The notes under the pieces: model-generated | Told to the model about the DNA's origin: nothing | Databases searched by the model: none | The model's input: only the letters and a program-made list of their open reading frames with translations | Source: an uncultured Bacteroides sp. | Lineage (GTDB): Bacteria; Bacteroidota; Bacteroidia; Bacteroidales; Bacteroidaceae | Length of the DNA: 32,511 nucleotides | Direction of reading: 5' to 3' | NCBI GenBank assembly: GCA_947574505.1 | Contig: CANPJW010000032.1 | Coordinates: forward strand, 1 to 32,511 | Shown here: one piece after another, positions 6,305 to 15,983 of the stretch | How the letters are laid out: every line of letters starts with the position of its first letter | Numbering within the stretch: position 1 is the stretch's first letter | Position numbers and translations under genes: made by a program

Positions 6305-9300
6305 ATGAAAAGAAACATCTTTTTGTTGATGTTGTGCTTATTTGGCTTGATAGGGGCTATGGCACAGACTAAAACTGCTACAGGTGTGGTTACTGACCAG
6401 TCCGGTGAGACTGTTATTGGTGCGTCTGTAATAGTGAAAGGTACCACTAATGGTACTATTACGGATATTGATGGTAAATTTACCTTAAGCAATGTGAAGG
6501 ACGGAGATATAATTCAAATATCTTTCGTCGGTTATAAAACACAGGAAATTAAGTTTGCCGGACAGATGTTGAATGTCATCTTACACGATGACACGGAAGT
6601 TTTGGATGAAGTGGTGGTTACAGGGTATGGTGGGGCTCAGAAACGTGCGACGTTGACGACTGCAATCTCTAAATTGGACAACTCTGTTTTGAAAAACGCA
6701 GCATTCAGTAATGCCGGGCAGTCTTTGCAAGGCTCCGTAACAGGTCTCCGGGTAGTAAACACTACTGGTCAGCCGGGTACGAATCCGGATATTACTTTAC
6801 GTGGTGGAGCGACTATCACTGGTGACAACAGTAACGCTTTGGTTGTTGTAGATGGTATTGTACGCAACAGTATGTCTGATGTGAATCCTTCCGATATCGA
6901 ATCTATCCAAATTTTGAAAGATGCGGCTTCCACGGCTATTTACGGAGCTCGCGCGAATGGTGGTGTTATCTTGATTGAAACGAAAAGTGGAAAGGAAGGA
7001 AAGACTTCTGTCAACTATAAGTTCAAGATAGGCAAAAACTTCACTCGTAAGGGATATGAATTTGTAAATGCGGAAGATTATATCTATTATAACCGTTTGG
7101 GTATGCTTCGTACCAACCAGGCAAGGGATGGACGTATGGCCCCATACAATGTAGATGCACAAGCCGGATATGGCGTAGGGAATGCATTGTACGATATTCA
7201 GTATCTGACGGATGAAACGGCTCATCTTCAGAATGAAGGATGGTCTGTAATGAACGACCCGTATTATGACGGGAAGCAGATTTTATTTAGAGATTACAAC
7301 GGACAGTTGGATGATGAGGTATTCAGCAGCAGTGCCATTACACAAGACCATTACTTGAATATTACAGGTGGTAATGAGAAAAGCACCTTTGCGAGTAGCT
7401 TGGGATACTATAACGAAGATGGTATGGTTAAAGGAACAGGTTTCAAGCGTTTCAGTGGATCGTTCAACGGATCGTATAAGATTTTTCCGATATTAAATAT
7501 AAAAGCGGGTGTCTCTTATGTATGGTCTACCCGGCCGGAATTATGGATCGGTACTTATGAATTCTTTTATCGTACCCGTTCGCAGCGTCCCACATGGAAT
7601 CCTTGGATGGAAGACGGTTCTCCTGCGTCAGGGGGTGGTACAGGGGATGGTAATCCGGCTTACTATCGTGATTTGCTGACCCAAAAGAACAGTACGGCAC
7701 GTGCCACATACAATATCGGCTTTACGTTGGATATTCTTCCCAAAGAATTGGTTTTGAATGGAAACGCTTCTTTATTGAACTATCAGTATCAGAGAGAGAA
7801 GTTTGACAAGGCATATCAAACGCAGACATCTTCTACCCCGAATACGACTCGTAATGCGGAAGCTTGGATTCAAAAATATAATCAGATTCAGCTTAACGCT
7901 TCATTGACATATACCAAAACGTTTGCCGAAAAGCATAATTTGGATGCAATGATTGGCGGAGAGTATTATACTTACAATCAATTTGATTTTGAAGCTAAGA
8001 CACAAGGTTCTCCTACGGACGATATCCCGACCTTGAATGTTGGTTCCGATAGGACTTTCACTCGTACGGAAAAAACGGCTTATCGCATTCTTTCCGGTTT
8101 CGGTCGTGTCAATTATAACTACAACATGAAATATTTGTTGTCTTTCACGGCTCGTTATGACGGAATTTCCCGTTTGAAAGACAATCGTTGGGGCTTCTTC
8201 CCGGGGGTATCCGTAGGATGGAATATCATGGAAGAAGATTTTTGGAAAGAATCCAAAGTGTCCGATATCGTTTCCAATTTGAAACCGCGTCTCAGTTATG
8301 GTGTGAATGGTAATGTAAATGGTATCGGAAATTATGAAGTCTATGGAGAATATGCACAGGTGGATGCTAAAACTTATGGTGGGGCAACAGCTCTTTATAA
8401 TAAGAAATTGCTCAATACCAACCTGCGCTGGGAACAGAGTCAGACCTTTGAGGTGGGATTGGATATCGGATTCCTACAGAACAGACTTTCTTTTATTCTC
8501 GACTTCTACAGCCGTCGGACAAAGGATTTGCTGACCAAACAAGCATTGCCCGGATATACCGGATTCTCGGATATTGTAACGAATATGGGTACGTTGCGCA
8601 ATTCCGGTTTCGAAGCAGAAGTGAAAGCAAATATCATCAACAAGGGTGGTTTCACATGGGATATGACTGCGAATATCACTTCTGTTGCCAACAAGATAAT
8701 TGCATTACCTTATAACAATGTTGAGAACAACCGCGTAGGCGGTTATGAAGTAGCGGCTGGTAAAGTAGATGCCAATGGCAAGTTCCCGACAAAATGGATT
8801 GCCGGTCGTCAGGAAGGCGGTAAACTGGGAGAATTGGTTGGATATAGACAGCAGCATGTTTTCAAAGACTGGGATGACGTAAAGCAACATGCAAATTTAC
8901 GTGTGGATGAAGTTGCCAACTTGTATGGTCCCGGACTGGCTGATCAGATCAATCCCGCTACCGGAAAGACTTACAAGGAATCTGCCGGATGGCAGCCTAT
9001 CGAGCCGGGTGACGCTTGTTGGGAAGACATCAACGGTGATAATATAATTAACGGTTACGACCGTTCTGTAATGGGTAACATCTTCCCGAATGTTACGGGT
9101 GGTTTCTCTACTACATTCGGATATAAAGGCCTGTCACTCTATGCCCGTTTCGACTATGCTTTGGGACATACCTTATACAATGACTTGAAAGCTCGTTCGT
9201 TGGGACAATATCAGGGGCAATTCAACATCATTACGGATGTGAAAGATATGTGGAGCGAAGCAAATCCGAACTCAGACCTTACGAAGTTCTACTATGCCGA

Positions 9301-9622
9301 CCAGTTGGCGAAAAAGAATATTACTCGTTCGAACAATGCTTCTACCGCAGCCGACAACAACAGTTCCCGTTATTATGAAAAGGGTGATTATCTGGCTTTG
9401 CGCGAAGTCACATTGAGCTATCAGTTGCCGAAATCGCTTATCAGCAAGGTACATATGACAGATGCATCTGTGTATGTCACCGGACAGAACTTGTTCTATA
9501 TCACCGGATATGGTGGTGTATCTCCTGAACCAGCCGTATCGACTACATACGGTCGTGGTATCGATAATGGTCGTTATCCTACTCCGAGAACACTCTTGTT
9601 CGGTTTATCTCTAACATTCTAG
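6305..9622 (+). CDS. nanO: SusC-family TonB-dependent transporter, probable sialic acid uptake (NanO-like)
   Basis: A 1105-residue outer-membrane protein. It has a signal peptide (1-20, ending AMAQ), then a carboxypeptidase-regulatory-like beta-sandwich of about residues 24-100 (TGVVTDQSGETVIGASV). The link DEVVVTGYG follows, then a plug domain to about residue 230 and a long beta-barrel ending in the aromatic C-terminus GLSLTF. Length and order are standard for SusC proteins. With the lipoprotein encoded next it should form a lidded pore powered by TonB. The NanO assignment (sialic acid rather than another glycan) rests on its place between the nanTAE operon and the sialidase, and on the shared operator. 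The start at 6305 directly precedes the signal peptide. Confidence 0.9.
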   Translation: MKRNIFLLMLCLFGLIGAMAQTKTATGVVTDQSGETVIGASVIVKGTTNGTITDIDGKFTLSNVKDGDIIQISFVGYKTQEIKFAGQMLNVILHDDTEVLDEVVVTGYGGAQKRATLTTAISKLDNSVLKNAAFSNAGQSLQGSVTGLRVVNTTGQPGTNPDITLRGGATITGDNSNALVVVDGIVRNSMSDVNPSDIESIQILKDAASTAIYGARANGGVILIETKSGKEGKTSVNYKFKIGKNFTRKGYEFVNAEDYIYYNRLGMLRTNQARDGRMAPYNVDAQAGYGVGNALYDIQYLTDETAHLQNEGWSVMNDPYYDGKQILFRDYNGQLDDEVFSSSAITQDHYLNITGGNEKSTFASSLGYYNEDGMVKGTGFKRFSGSFNGSYKIFPILNIKAGVSYVWSTRPELWIGTYEFFYRTRSQRPTWNPWMEDGSPASGGGTGDGNPAYYRDLLTQKNSTARATYNIGFTLDILPKELVLNGNASLLNYQYQREKFDKAYQTQTSSTPNTTRNAEAWIQKYNQIQLNASLTYTKTFAEKHNLDAMIGGEYYTYNQFDFEAKTQGSPTDDIPTLNVGSDRTFTRTEKTAYRILSGFGRVNYNYNMKYLLSFTARYDGISRLKDNRWGFFPGVSVGWNIMEEDFWKESKVSDIVSNLKPRLSYGVNGNVNGIGNYEVYGEYAQVDAKTYGGATALYNKKLLNTNLRWEQSQTFEVGLDIGFLQNRLSFILDFYSRRTKDLLTKQALPGYTGFSDIVTNMGTLRNSGFEAEVKANIINKGGFTWDMTANITSVANKIIALPYNNVENNRVGGYEVAAGKVDANGKFPTKWIAGRQEGGKLGELVGYRQQHVFKDWDDVKQHANLRVDEVANLYGPGLADQINPATGKTYKESAGWQPIEPGDACWEDINGDNIINGYDRSVMGNIFPNVTGGFSTTFGYKGLSLYARFDYALGHTLYNDLKARSLGQYQGQFNIITDVKDMWSEANPNSDLTKFYYADQLAKKNITRSNNASTAADNNSSRYYEKGDYLALREVTLSYQLPKSLISKVHMTDASVYVTGQNLFYITGYGGVSPEPAVSTTYGRGIDNGRYPTPRTLLFGLSLTF

Positions 9623-9652
9623 TTTAATAGGACTTAAAAAAAGAATAGAATT

Positions 9653-11242
9653 ATGAAAAGTATATTCAAATATTTATTGGCAAGCGCAGCCTTGCTGCCT
9701 TTCCTGACAGGATGTAACTCTTTGGATTTGGAGTCGGAAAGTACAATAACCGATGCCAACTATTGGAAGAGTGATACGCACTTCAGTGCTTTCAATGTGG
9801 GTTTGCATGCGCAGCTCAGAGAACGTTCGTACAACTTGTTTATATTGGGTGAACCTCGTGCCGATATTTATGGTGATGCACCGTTCGGCGGGGAGGCAAC
9901 TCAGGGCATGGAAATCTTCCCTGCCAATTCGCTAAACAGGGAGAACGTAGGGCTCAGTAATTTTGCTAATTTGTACGGAGTTATCAATCAGATAAATCTG
10001 ATGATTGCCAAAACGGAAGAAACCGGATTGCTGCCCGAAGCTACCAAGAAATATTATTTGGGAGAGGCTTATGGGATGCGTGCTTTTCTTTACTTTCATT
10101 TGCTCCGCTCATGGGGGAATGTCATTCTGCATTTGACTTACACCAGTGGTTCGACCATTGATTTGGCAAATATACAGAAGGCTGCTTCGCCGGCAACGGA
10201 AGTGATGGCCCGTATCAAAGAAGACATTGCTGCGTCTGAGACGGCATTTAATGGTGATTATTCCTACAAATACGGAAAACATTACTGGTCGTTGGGAGCT
10301 ACAAAAATGTTGAAAGGTGAAGTATACTTGTGGAGTGGCAAGCAGATGGGTGGTGGTGAAGCCGACTACCGTACTGCTAAAACGGCTTTGCAGGAAGTGG
10401 ATAATTGTCCGGGTATCGGTTTGGAAGACAACTTTACCAATGTTTTCGCCTATGCGAACAAGAAAAATAAAGAAATAATCTTCACCATTCATAATGGACG
10501 TGATGAATATAACATGTGGAATGGTAGTTTTAGAGGTAATCTTGTCCCTCAGCAAGCTTACATGACTTCCGGCAGTTATTTTGATGAGAACGGAGTTTCT
10601 TTTGCCGAAACGAAAGATGCTGAACTGAATGGTTTGATAAGACTTCAGATTAAAAAAGATTTTTATAATAAGGTATTCCGTGAAGGCGATACTCGTAAAG
10701 CTGGTTCGGTGAAGGCTGTTTATGTGAAAGAGGGGGAAGACTTGGTATATGAGGCTTGTTTCCCTTATAAATTCCAGGGTACGATGTTGCCTGGCGGCTC
10801 AGAGCGTGCATGGTTAGACGATTATCCTATTTATCGGTATGCAGACTGCTTGCTGCTTTTGGCAGAAGCCAAAGCTTTGCTAGGTGAAGATATCACTACT
10901 GAAATCAATACTGTTCGTAAACGTGCGTATGGTGAGACTTATTTCGAGGCGAATGAGGCAACGGTGGCCTATCCGAATGAAAAAGGCGGTGATTTTTATT
11001 CCGGCAATCCGTTTGTGGCAGGTGATGATGACCCTATTGAAACAGTTCTGAAGGAACGTTTGCGCGAGTTGATGTATGAAGGAAAACGCTGGTATGATAT
11101 ACGTACTTTGGGTTATACGGCAAAATATTCTACAGCAAATGAAAAAAGGCTGTTATGGCCGATTGATGCCAATACGTTGACCAATAATAGAGAACTGGTT
11201 CAGACTGAAGGTTATCTCACCAGTGGAGAAGGTGAAGAATAG
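9653..11242 (+). CDS. nanU: SusD-family surface glycan-binding lipoprotein (NanU-like)
   Basis: A 529-residue lipoprotein. The lipobox FLTGC places the lipidated cysteine at residue 21. The RagB/SusD fold is supported by the N-terminal helical region (DANYWKSDTHFSAFNVGL), the AYGMRAFLYFHLLRSWG helix and the C-terminal ERLRELMYEGKRWYDIRTLG block, which is typical of SusD proteins. It would sit on the cell surface as the lid of the SusC pore and bind the sugar. In Tannerella and B. fragilis the equivalent NanU binds sialic acid; transfer of that specificity is inference from context. It starts 30 bp after nanO and ends before a terminator, so the two form one operon. Confidence 0.9.
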   Translation: MKSIFKYLLASAALLPFLTGCNSLDLESESTITDANYWKSDTHFSAFNVGLHAQLRERSYNLFILGEPRADIYGDAPFGGEATQGMEIFPANSLNRENVGLSNFANLYGVINQINLMIAKTEETGLLPEATKKYYLGEAYGMRAFLYFHLLRSWGNVILHLTYTSGSTIDLANIQKAASPATEVMARIKEDIAASETAFNGDYSYKYGKHYWSLGATKMLKGEVYLWSGKQMGGGEADYRTAKTALQEVDNCPGIGLEDNFTNVFAYANKKNKEIIFTIHNGRDEYNMWNGSFRGNLVPQQAYMTSGSYFDENGVSFAETKDAELNGLIRLQIKKDFYNKVFREGDTRKAGSVKAVYVKEGEDLVYEACFPYKFQGTMLPGGSERAWLDDYPIYRYADCLLLLAEAKALLGEDITTEINTVRKRAYGETYFEANEATVAYPNEKGGDFYSGNPFVAGDDDPIETVLKERLRELMYEGKRWYDIRTLGYTAKYSTANEKRLLWPIDANTLTNNRELVQTEGYLTSGEGEE

Positions 11243-11274
11243 GATTAATTCAGGCTGATAATTAAATAAAGCAA

Positions 11275-11316
11275 GAGAACGTATGTGCGTTTTGGCATAT
11301 GCGTTCTCGTTTTTTA
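11275..11316 (+). terminator. Terminator after nanU
   Basis: GAGAACG with TATG (11275-11285) pairs with CATATGCGTTCTC (11296-11308), allowing a small bulge, and is followed by a T run. It separates the uptake pair from the sialidase unit. Confidence 0.8.
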
Positions 11317-11347
11317 TGGTGGTTGATTTATTAATTATACTTTTTAT

Positions 11348-11365
11348 AATAAATTATTTTATTAA
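11348..11365. promoter_or_regulatory. Operator-like site 5 (nanH promoter)
   Basis: AATAAATTATTTTATTAA matches site 1 at 16 of 18 positions. Its centre is 36.5 bp upstream of the nanH -7 box and it lies just upstream of the expected -33 position, as at nanT and nanO. Confidence 0.6.
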
Positions 11366-11392
11366 ATATAGCGGAAATTCGTTGCGATTTTA

Positions 11393-11400
11393 TATATTTG
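11393..11400 (+). promoter_or_regulatory. -7 box of the sialidase operon
   Basis: TATATTTG matches the Bacteroides -7 consensus. A -33 element is not evident. The box ends only 4 bp before an ATG at 11405, which would lie at or before the transcript start, so translation should begin at the next in-frame ATG, 11426. Confidence 0.7.
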
Positions 11401-11425
11401 CGGCATGAAACATTTAAATAATACC

Positions 11426-13057
11426 ATGAAAAAGAATTTATTTTTATCAATCATCTTTTCTTTCTGTGTGATTTTGCAGGCTTTTGCGTCAGATACTGTA
11501 TTTGTGCGTGAAACTCAGATTCCTGTTTTGATTGAACGACAAGACAATGTGTTGTTTATGCTGCGTTTGAATGCAAAAGAGAGTCATACTTTGGACGAAG
11601 TTGTTTTGAATTTTGGCAAAGATGTAAATATGTCGGATATACAGTCCGTTAAGTTGTATTATAGTGGTACGGAAGCCAGACAGAACTACGGTAAGAATTT
11701 CTTTGCTCCTGTATCTTATATTTCCAGCCATACACCGGGAAAGACATTGGCGGCGAATCCTTCTTATTCGATTAACAAGTCGCAAGTGAATAATCCGAAG
11801 CGGAAAGTTGCGTTGAAGGCTAATCAGAAACTTTTCCCCGGAATCAACTATTTCTGGATTAGTTTGCAGATGAAGCCGGATGCATCTTTGTTGGATAAGG
11901 TTGCGGCTAAGATTGCTGCGATTAAGGTTGATAACAAAGAAGCCCTTATGCACACCGTTTCACCGGAGAATATAGTTCATAGGGTAGGGGTAGGCGTGCG
12001 TCATGCCGGTGACGACGGTTCGGCTTCCTTCCGTATTCCGGGATTGGTGACTACCAATAAGGGAACATTACTGGGAGTATATGATGTACGTTATAATAAC
12101 AGTGCCGATTTGCAGGAACATGTAGACATAGGTTTGAGCCGCAGTGTAGACGGCGGTAAAACCTGGGAGAAGATGCGTTTGCCTTTAGCTTTTGGTGAGA
12201 CTGGTGATTTGCCTGCTGCACAGAACGGTGTCGGCGACCCCTCAATTCTAGTGGATACCAAGACCAACACAGTATGGGTGGTGGCAGCGTGGACGCACGG
12301 AATGGGTAACCAACGTGCCTGGTGGAGCTCATATCCGGGAATGGATATGAATCATACAGCCCAGTTGGTGTTGTCAAAGAGTACGGACGACGGTAAGACA
12401 TGGTCTAACCCCATCAATATCACAGAGCAGGTGAAAGACCCTTCCTGGTATTTCCTTCTGCAAGGCCCGGGACGTGGCATCACCATGCAGGATGGTACAT
12501 TGGTATTTCCGATTCAGTTTATCGACTCTACCCGTGTCCCGAATGCGGGAATCATGTATAGCAAAGACCGTGGCGAGACATGGAAAATCCATAACTACGC
12601 ACGTACCAATACAACAGAAGCCCAAGTGGCGGAAGTAGAACCGGGCGTGTTGATGCTGAACATGAGAGACAACCGTGGCGGTAGCCGTGCAATCTCCACT
12701 ACAAAGGATTTAGGCAAGACATGGACAGAACATTCCTCTTCCCGCAAGGCTTTGCAGGAGCCGGTTTGTATGGCAAGCCTGATTAGCGTGAAAGCGAAAG
12801 ACAATGTATTAAACAAAGATATCCTTTTGTTCTCCAACCCGAATACAGTTAAAGGCCGCCATCATATCACTATCAAAGCAAGCCTGGACGGAGGTGTCAC
12901 ATGGTTGCCCGAACATCAGGTGATGCTGGACGAGGGTGAAGGATGGGGATATTCTTGCCTGACAATGATTGATAAGGAGACAATTGGTATATTATATGAA
13001 AGTAGTGTAGCCCACATGACTTTCCAGGCTGTCCAACTAAGGGATATAATAAAATAG
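11426..13057 (+). CDS. nanH: Exo-alpha-sialidase, GH33
   Basis: A 543-residue secreted or periplasmic sialidase. A signal peptide (1-22, ending QAFAS) is followed by an N-terminal lectin-like beta-domain to about residue 165 and a six-bladed propeller. Catalytic landmarks are FRIPG (202-206, first Arg of the triad), Asp boxes such as SVDGGKTW (240-247), STDDGKTW (319-326), KDRGETW, KDLGKTW and SLDGGVTW (486-493), other Arg candidates at 414 and 478, a TEAQVAEVEPG glutamate and the Tyr nucleophile in GWGYSC (509). It releases terminal sialic acid from glycoconjugates, like the B. thetaiotaomicron and B. fragilis enzymes. An in-frame ATG 7 codons upstream is disfavoured because it overlaps the expected transcription start. 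It is the first gene of a four-gene unit. Confidence 0.95.
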   Translation: MKKNLFLSIIFSFCVILQAFASDTVFVRETQIPVLIERQDNVLFMLRLNAKESHTLDEVVLNFGKDVNMSDIQSVKLYYSGTEARQNYGKNFFAPVSYISSHTPGKTLAANPSYSINKSQVNNPKRKVALKANQKLFPGINYFWISLQMKPDASLLDKVAAKIAAIKVDNKEALMHTVSPENIVHRVGVGVRHAGDDGSASFRIPGLVTTNKGTLLGVYDVRYNNSADLQEHVDIGLSRSVDGGKTWEKMRLPLAFGETGDLPAAQNGVGDPSILVDTKTNTVWVVAAWTHGMGNQRAWWSSYPGMDMNHTAQLVLSKSTDDGKTWSNPINITEQVKDPSWYFLLQGPGRGITMQDGTLVFPIQFIDSTRVPNAGIMYSKDRGETWKIHNYARTNTTEAQVAEVEPGVLMLNMRDNRGGSRAISTTKDLGKTWTEHSSSRKALQEPVCMASLISVKAKDNVLNKDILLFSNPNTVKGRHHITIKASLDGGVTWLPEHQVMLDEGEGWGYSCLTMIDKETIGILYESSVAHMTFQAVQLRDIIK

Positions 13058-13105
13058 ACATCAAGTACTAATTTAAAACGAGTACTTACCATATGACCTG
13101 TAATC

Positions 13106-15124
13106 ATGAAAAACAAATTCATACTATTGATATATTTTATAATTAACTTATACACGTCTTCAGTGGCAAAAGCAGGTGATAATCACCTGCTCCCCCAACC
13201 ACAAAAGTTTACCCCTTCTCATACAAGTTTTCAAGTGAATAAGGTGATGCTTTCCACTCCTGTGCTTCAACAGGAGTGGGAAGCCTTTATCGCAGAAATG
13301 GGTGGAACAGTCTCACCAAAGGCAACTGCCGTCATCGAGGTGAGACTACTGCCTTCTCTCCCCGAAATACCGATGAACCGGGATGAGGCTTACCGCCTGA
13401 ATGTGACCAAGAAACGGATAACCGTTGAGGCTGTGACCGAACGCGGCGTTTATTGGGCTATGCAGACTTTACGACAACTGGCAGAGAAAAGAAACTCAAA
13501 AACACAGATTCAAGGAGCTGAAATCGTTGACTGGCCTGCTTTCCGCATCCGTGGATTCATGCAGGACGTAGGACGAAGTTACATTTCTTTGGAAGAACTC
13601 AAGCGTGAAATCGCCGCGCTTGCTCAATTCAAAATCAACGTCTTCCACTGGCACTTGACTGAGAATCAATCCTGGCGTTTGGAAAGCAAGATATTCCCGA
13701 TGTTGAATGATAGTGTGAACACCACCCGGATGCCCGGCAAATATTACACGCTGGAAGAAGCTAAAGAACTGGTCGCATTCTGTAAGGCACACCACATGAC
13801 GCTAATTCCCGAAATAGATATGCCCGGACACAGTGCCGCATTCATACGCACCTTCCGCCACGATATGCAAAGTCCCGAAGGAATGAAAATCCTGAAACTT
13901 CTGCTGGACGAAGTGTGCGAAACGTTTGATGTGCCTTATTTGCATATCGGAACGGATGAAGTGCAGTTTACCAACCCCCGTTTCGTACCGGAAATGGTGT
14001 CCTATGTACGTTCCAAAGGCAAGAAAGTAATCTCATGGAATCCGGGCTGGCACTATAAACCCGGAGAAATTGATATGACCCAGCTTTGGAGCTATCGTGG
14101 GAAAGCGCAGGAAGGTATTCCCGCCATTGATTCACGTTTTCATTATTTGAACCATTTTGATACATTCGGTGATATTGTCGCATTATACAACAGCCGTGTT
14201 TATAATAAGGAACAGGGAAGCGACGACCTGGCAGGAACGATTTTGGCTATATGGAATGATAGGCTGATTGATTCCGAATGGGATATGATTATCGAAAATA
14301 ATTTTTATCCCAATATGCTGGCTGTGGCAGAGCGTGCCTGGAAAGGTGGCGGAACTGAATATTTTGACAAGAACGCCACAATACTTCCCAGCGACGAACA
14401 GTCGGAACTATTCAAGAGCTTTGCCGATTTTGAACGTCGTCTGTTGTGGCATAAGGAACACACCTTTGCCGGTTATCCGTTTGCGTATGTCCGTCAGACA
14501 AATGTGAAATGGAATATTACGGATGCGTTTCCGAATGGGGGAGATTTGACAAAGTCTTTCCCACCGGAAGAATCCTTGCGGGATAGTTATACCTATAAAG
14601 GAAAGACATACAATGTACGTCCTGCCATTGGTGCCGGCATTTATTTGCGCCATGTATGGGGTACGCTTGTTCCCGGATTCTATAAAGAACCGGAAGAGAA
14701 CCATACGGCCTATGCTTACACCTATGTTTATTCACCGAAAGAACAGACAGCCGGCTTGTGGGTGGAATTCCAGAATTACAGCCGTTCGGAAGCCGACCTT
14801 CCCCCTTTACAGGGAAAATGGGATTATAAAGAAAGCCGCATTTGGATAAATGAACAGGAAGTATTGCCGCCCGTATGGACAGCCACCCACCGGACTAAAA
14901 GTAATGAAATCACTCTGGGTAACGAGAACTGTGTAGTGCGTCCCCCTTTGGAAGTCCGTCTGCAAAAAGGATGGAATAAAGTATTTATGAAATTGCCGGT
15001 AGGAAAGTTTACTTCTCCCGAAGTCCGGTTGGTGAAATGGATGTTTACCACTGTTTTTGTTACTCCCGACGGACAGAAAGCGTTAGAAGGACTTGTGTAT
15101 TCACCGGACAAAATATTGAAATAG
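13106..15124 (+). CDS. Beta-N-acetylhexosaminidase, GH20 (divergent active-site variant)
   Basis: A 672-residue exported enzyme with a signal peptide (1-23, ending VAKA). A GH20b-like N-terminal domain (about 27-140) precedes the GH20 barrel (about 145-430), with FHWHLTENQSWRLE (180-193), PEIDMPGH (235-242) and the catalytic Asp-Glu pair at D284-E285 in HIGTDEV. Most GH20 enzymes, including the two encoded further downstream, have HIGGDE or HVGGDE here, so this copy is a distinct subtype. A C-terminal region of about 200 residues has no domain I can name. It would remove beta-linked GlcNAc or GalNAc exposed after desialylation. It lies 48 bp after nanH without an evident promoter. Confidence 0.85.
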   Translation: MKNKFILLIYFIINLYTSSVAKAGDNHLLPQPQKFTPSHTSFQVNKVMLSTPVLQQEWEAFIAEMGGTVSPKATAVIEVRLLPSLPEIPMNRDEAYRLNVTKKRITVEAVTERGVYWAMQTLRQLAEKRNSKTQIQGAEIVDWPAFRIRGFMQDVGRSYISLEELKREIAALAQFKINVFHWHLTENQSWRLESKIFPMLNDSVNTTRMPGKYYTLEEAKELVAFCKAHHMTLIPEIDMPGHSAAFIRTFRHDMQSPEGMKILKLLLDEVCETFDVPYLHIGTDEVQFTNPRFVPEMVSYVRSKGKKVISWNPGWHYKPGEIDMTQLWSYRGKAQEGIPAIDSRFHYLNHFDTFGDIVALYNSRVYNKEQGSDDLAGTILAIWNDRLIDSEWDMIIENNFYPNMLAVAERAWKGGGTEYFDKNATILPSDEQSELFKSFADFERRLLWHKEHTFAGYPFAYVRQTNVKWNITDAFPNGGDLTKSFPPEESLRDSYTYKGKTYNVRPAIGAGIYLRHVWGTLVPGFYKEPEENHTAYAYTYVYSPKEQTAGLWVEFQNYSRSEADLPPLQGKWDYKESRIWINEQEVLPPVWTATHRTKSNEITLGNENCVVRPPLEVRLQKGWNKVFMKLPVGKFTSPEVRLVKWMFTTVFVTPDGQKALEGLVYSPDKILK

Positions 15125-15182
15125 CCAATCATAGAGAGAAAGACTTTTTGGATATGCCATGAGCTAATAAGAATATGCTATA

Positions 15183-15932
15183 ATGAAAAACGGATGTGCT
15201 ATAATAAAAGACGGATGTACTATGATGCAAAACGGATATGTCAATGAACCAATAAAAGGAATAGCTTGTAGGAAGTTCTTTTTTCTAGTGGTCATATTGT
15301 CCTTAACTTTGGCATGCCATGCTCAGGAACGCAAATATTCTACGTTTTATTACCAGCGTGCTACGTTGTTTGAAGAATTGCCCGTTACTTCCAACGACAT
15401 TATTTTCCTCGGAAACAGTATCACGAACGGTGCCGAATGGGCGGAACTGTTTCAAAATAAACACGTGAAAAACCGTGGAATCAGCGGCGATATTTGCATG
15501 GGAGTATATGACCGCTTGGACGCTATCCTGAAAGGAAAACCAGCTAAAATATTTCTTCTGATTGGCATTAATGATGTGAGCCGTGGAACTCCTGCCGATA
15601 CGATTGTATACCGTATCGGGATGATTGTCAGGAAGATAAAGACGGATTCACCGAAAACAAAGCTTTATCTGCAAAGTGTTCTTCCCGTCACCGACCATTA
15701 CAATATGTTCAAGGGGCATACTTCCCGTTGGCAGGTTATTCCTGAAATCAATAAAGGGTTAGTCCGTCTCGCAGAGAAGGAAGGATTGACTTACATAGAC
15801 TTGTACTCTCACTTTATAGACGGACAAACCGGAAAGATGAGCACTGCCTACACAAATGACGGTCTGCATCTTCTCGGAAAAGGGTATCTGAAATGGGTGG
15901 AGATTGTGAAACCTTACATTGGAAAGAAGTAA
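15183..15932 (+). CDS. SGNH/GDSL-family esterase, probable sialate O-acetylesterase
   Basis: Up to 249 residues. SGNH blocks are visible: FLGNSIT with nucleophile S79, GISGD (99-103), GIND (128-131), and NDGLH with D226 and H229 as the other triad members. A hydrophobic export segment spans about 32-45, with cleavage likely after ACHA. The preceding 30 residues include a heptad-like microrepeat (KNGCAI, KDGCTM, QNGYVN) encoded by roughly 21-bp DNA repeats. The true start could therefore be the ATG at 15225, giving a more normal signal peptide. Removal of O-acetyl groups from sialic acid fits the neighbours, but other acyl or glycan substrates are possible. It is the third gene of the nanH unit. 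Confidence 0.8.
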   Translation: MKNGCAIIKDGCTMMQNGYVNEPIKGIACRKFFFLVVILSLTLACHAQERKYSTFYYQRATLFEELPVTSNDIIFLGNSITNGAEWAELFQNKHVKNRGISGDICMGVYDRLDAILKGKPAKIFLLIGINDVSRGTPADTIVYRIGMIVRKIKTDSPKTKLYLQSVLPVTDHYNMFKGHTSRWQVIPEINKGLVRLAEKEGLTYIDLYSHFIDGQTGKMSTAYTNDGLHLLGKGYLKWVEIVKPYIGKK

Positions 15933-15983
15933 ATACCTGAAACAACCAAATACCAGAGAAAACTAAACACCGGGAAAAAATAA

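Noticed and set aside
13064..13087. AAGTACT/AGTACTT pair between nanH and the GH20 gene as a terminator or operator
   Set aside because: The arms are short, AGTACT is itself a palindrome, and there is no T run or promoter nearby; chance is likely.
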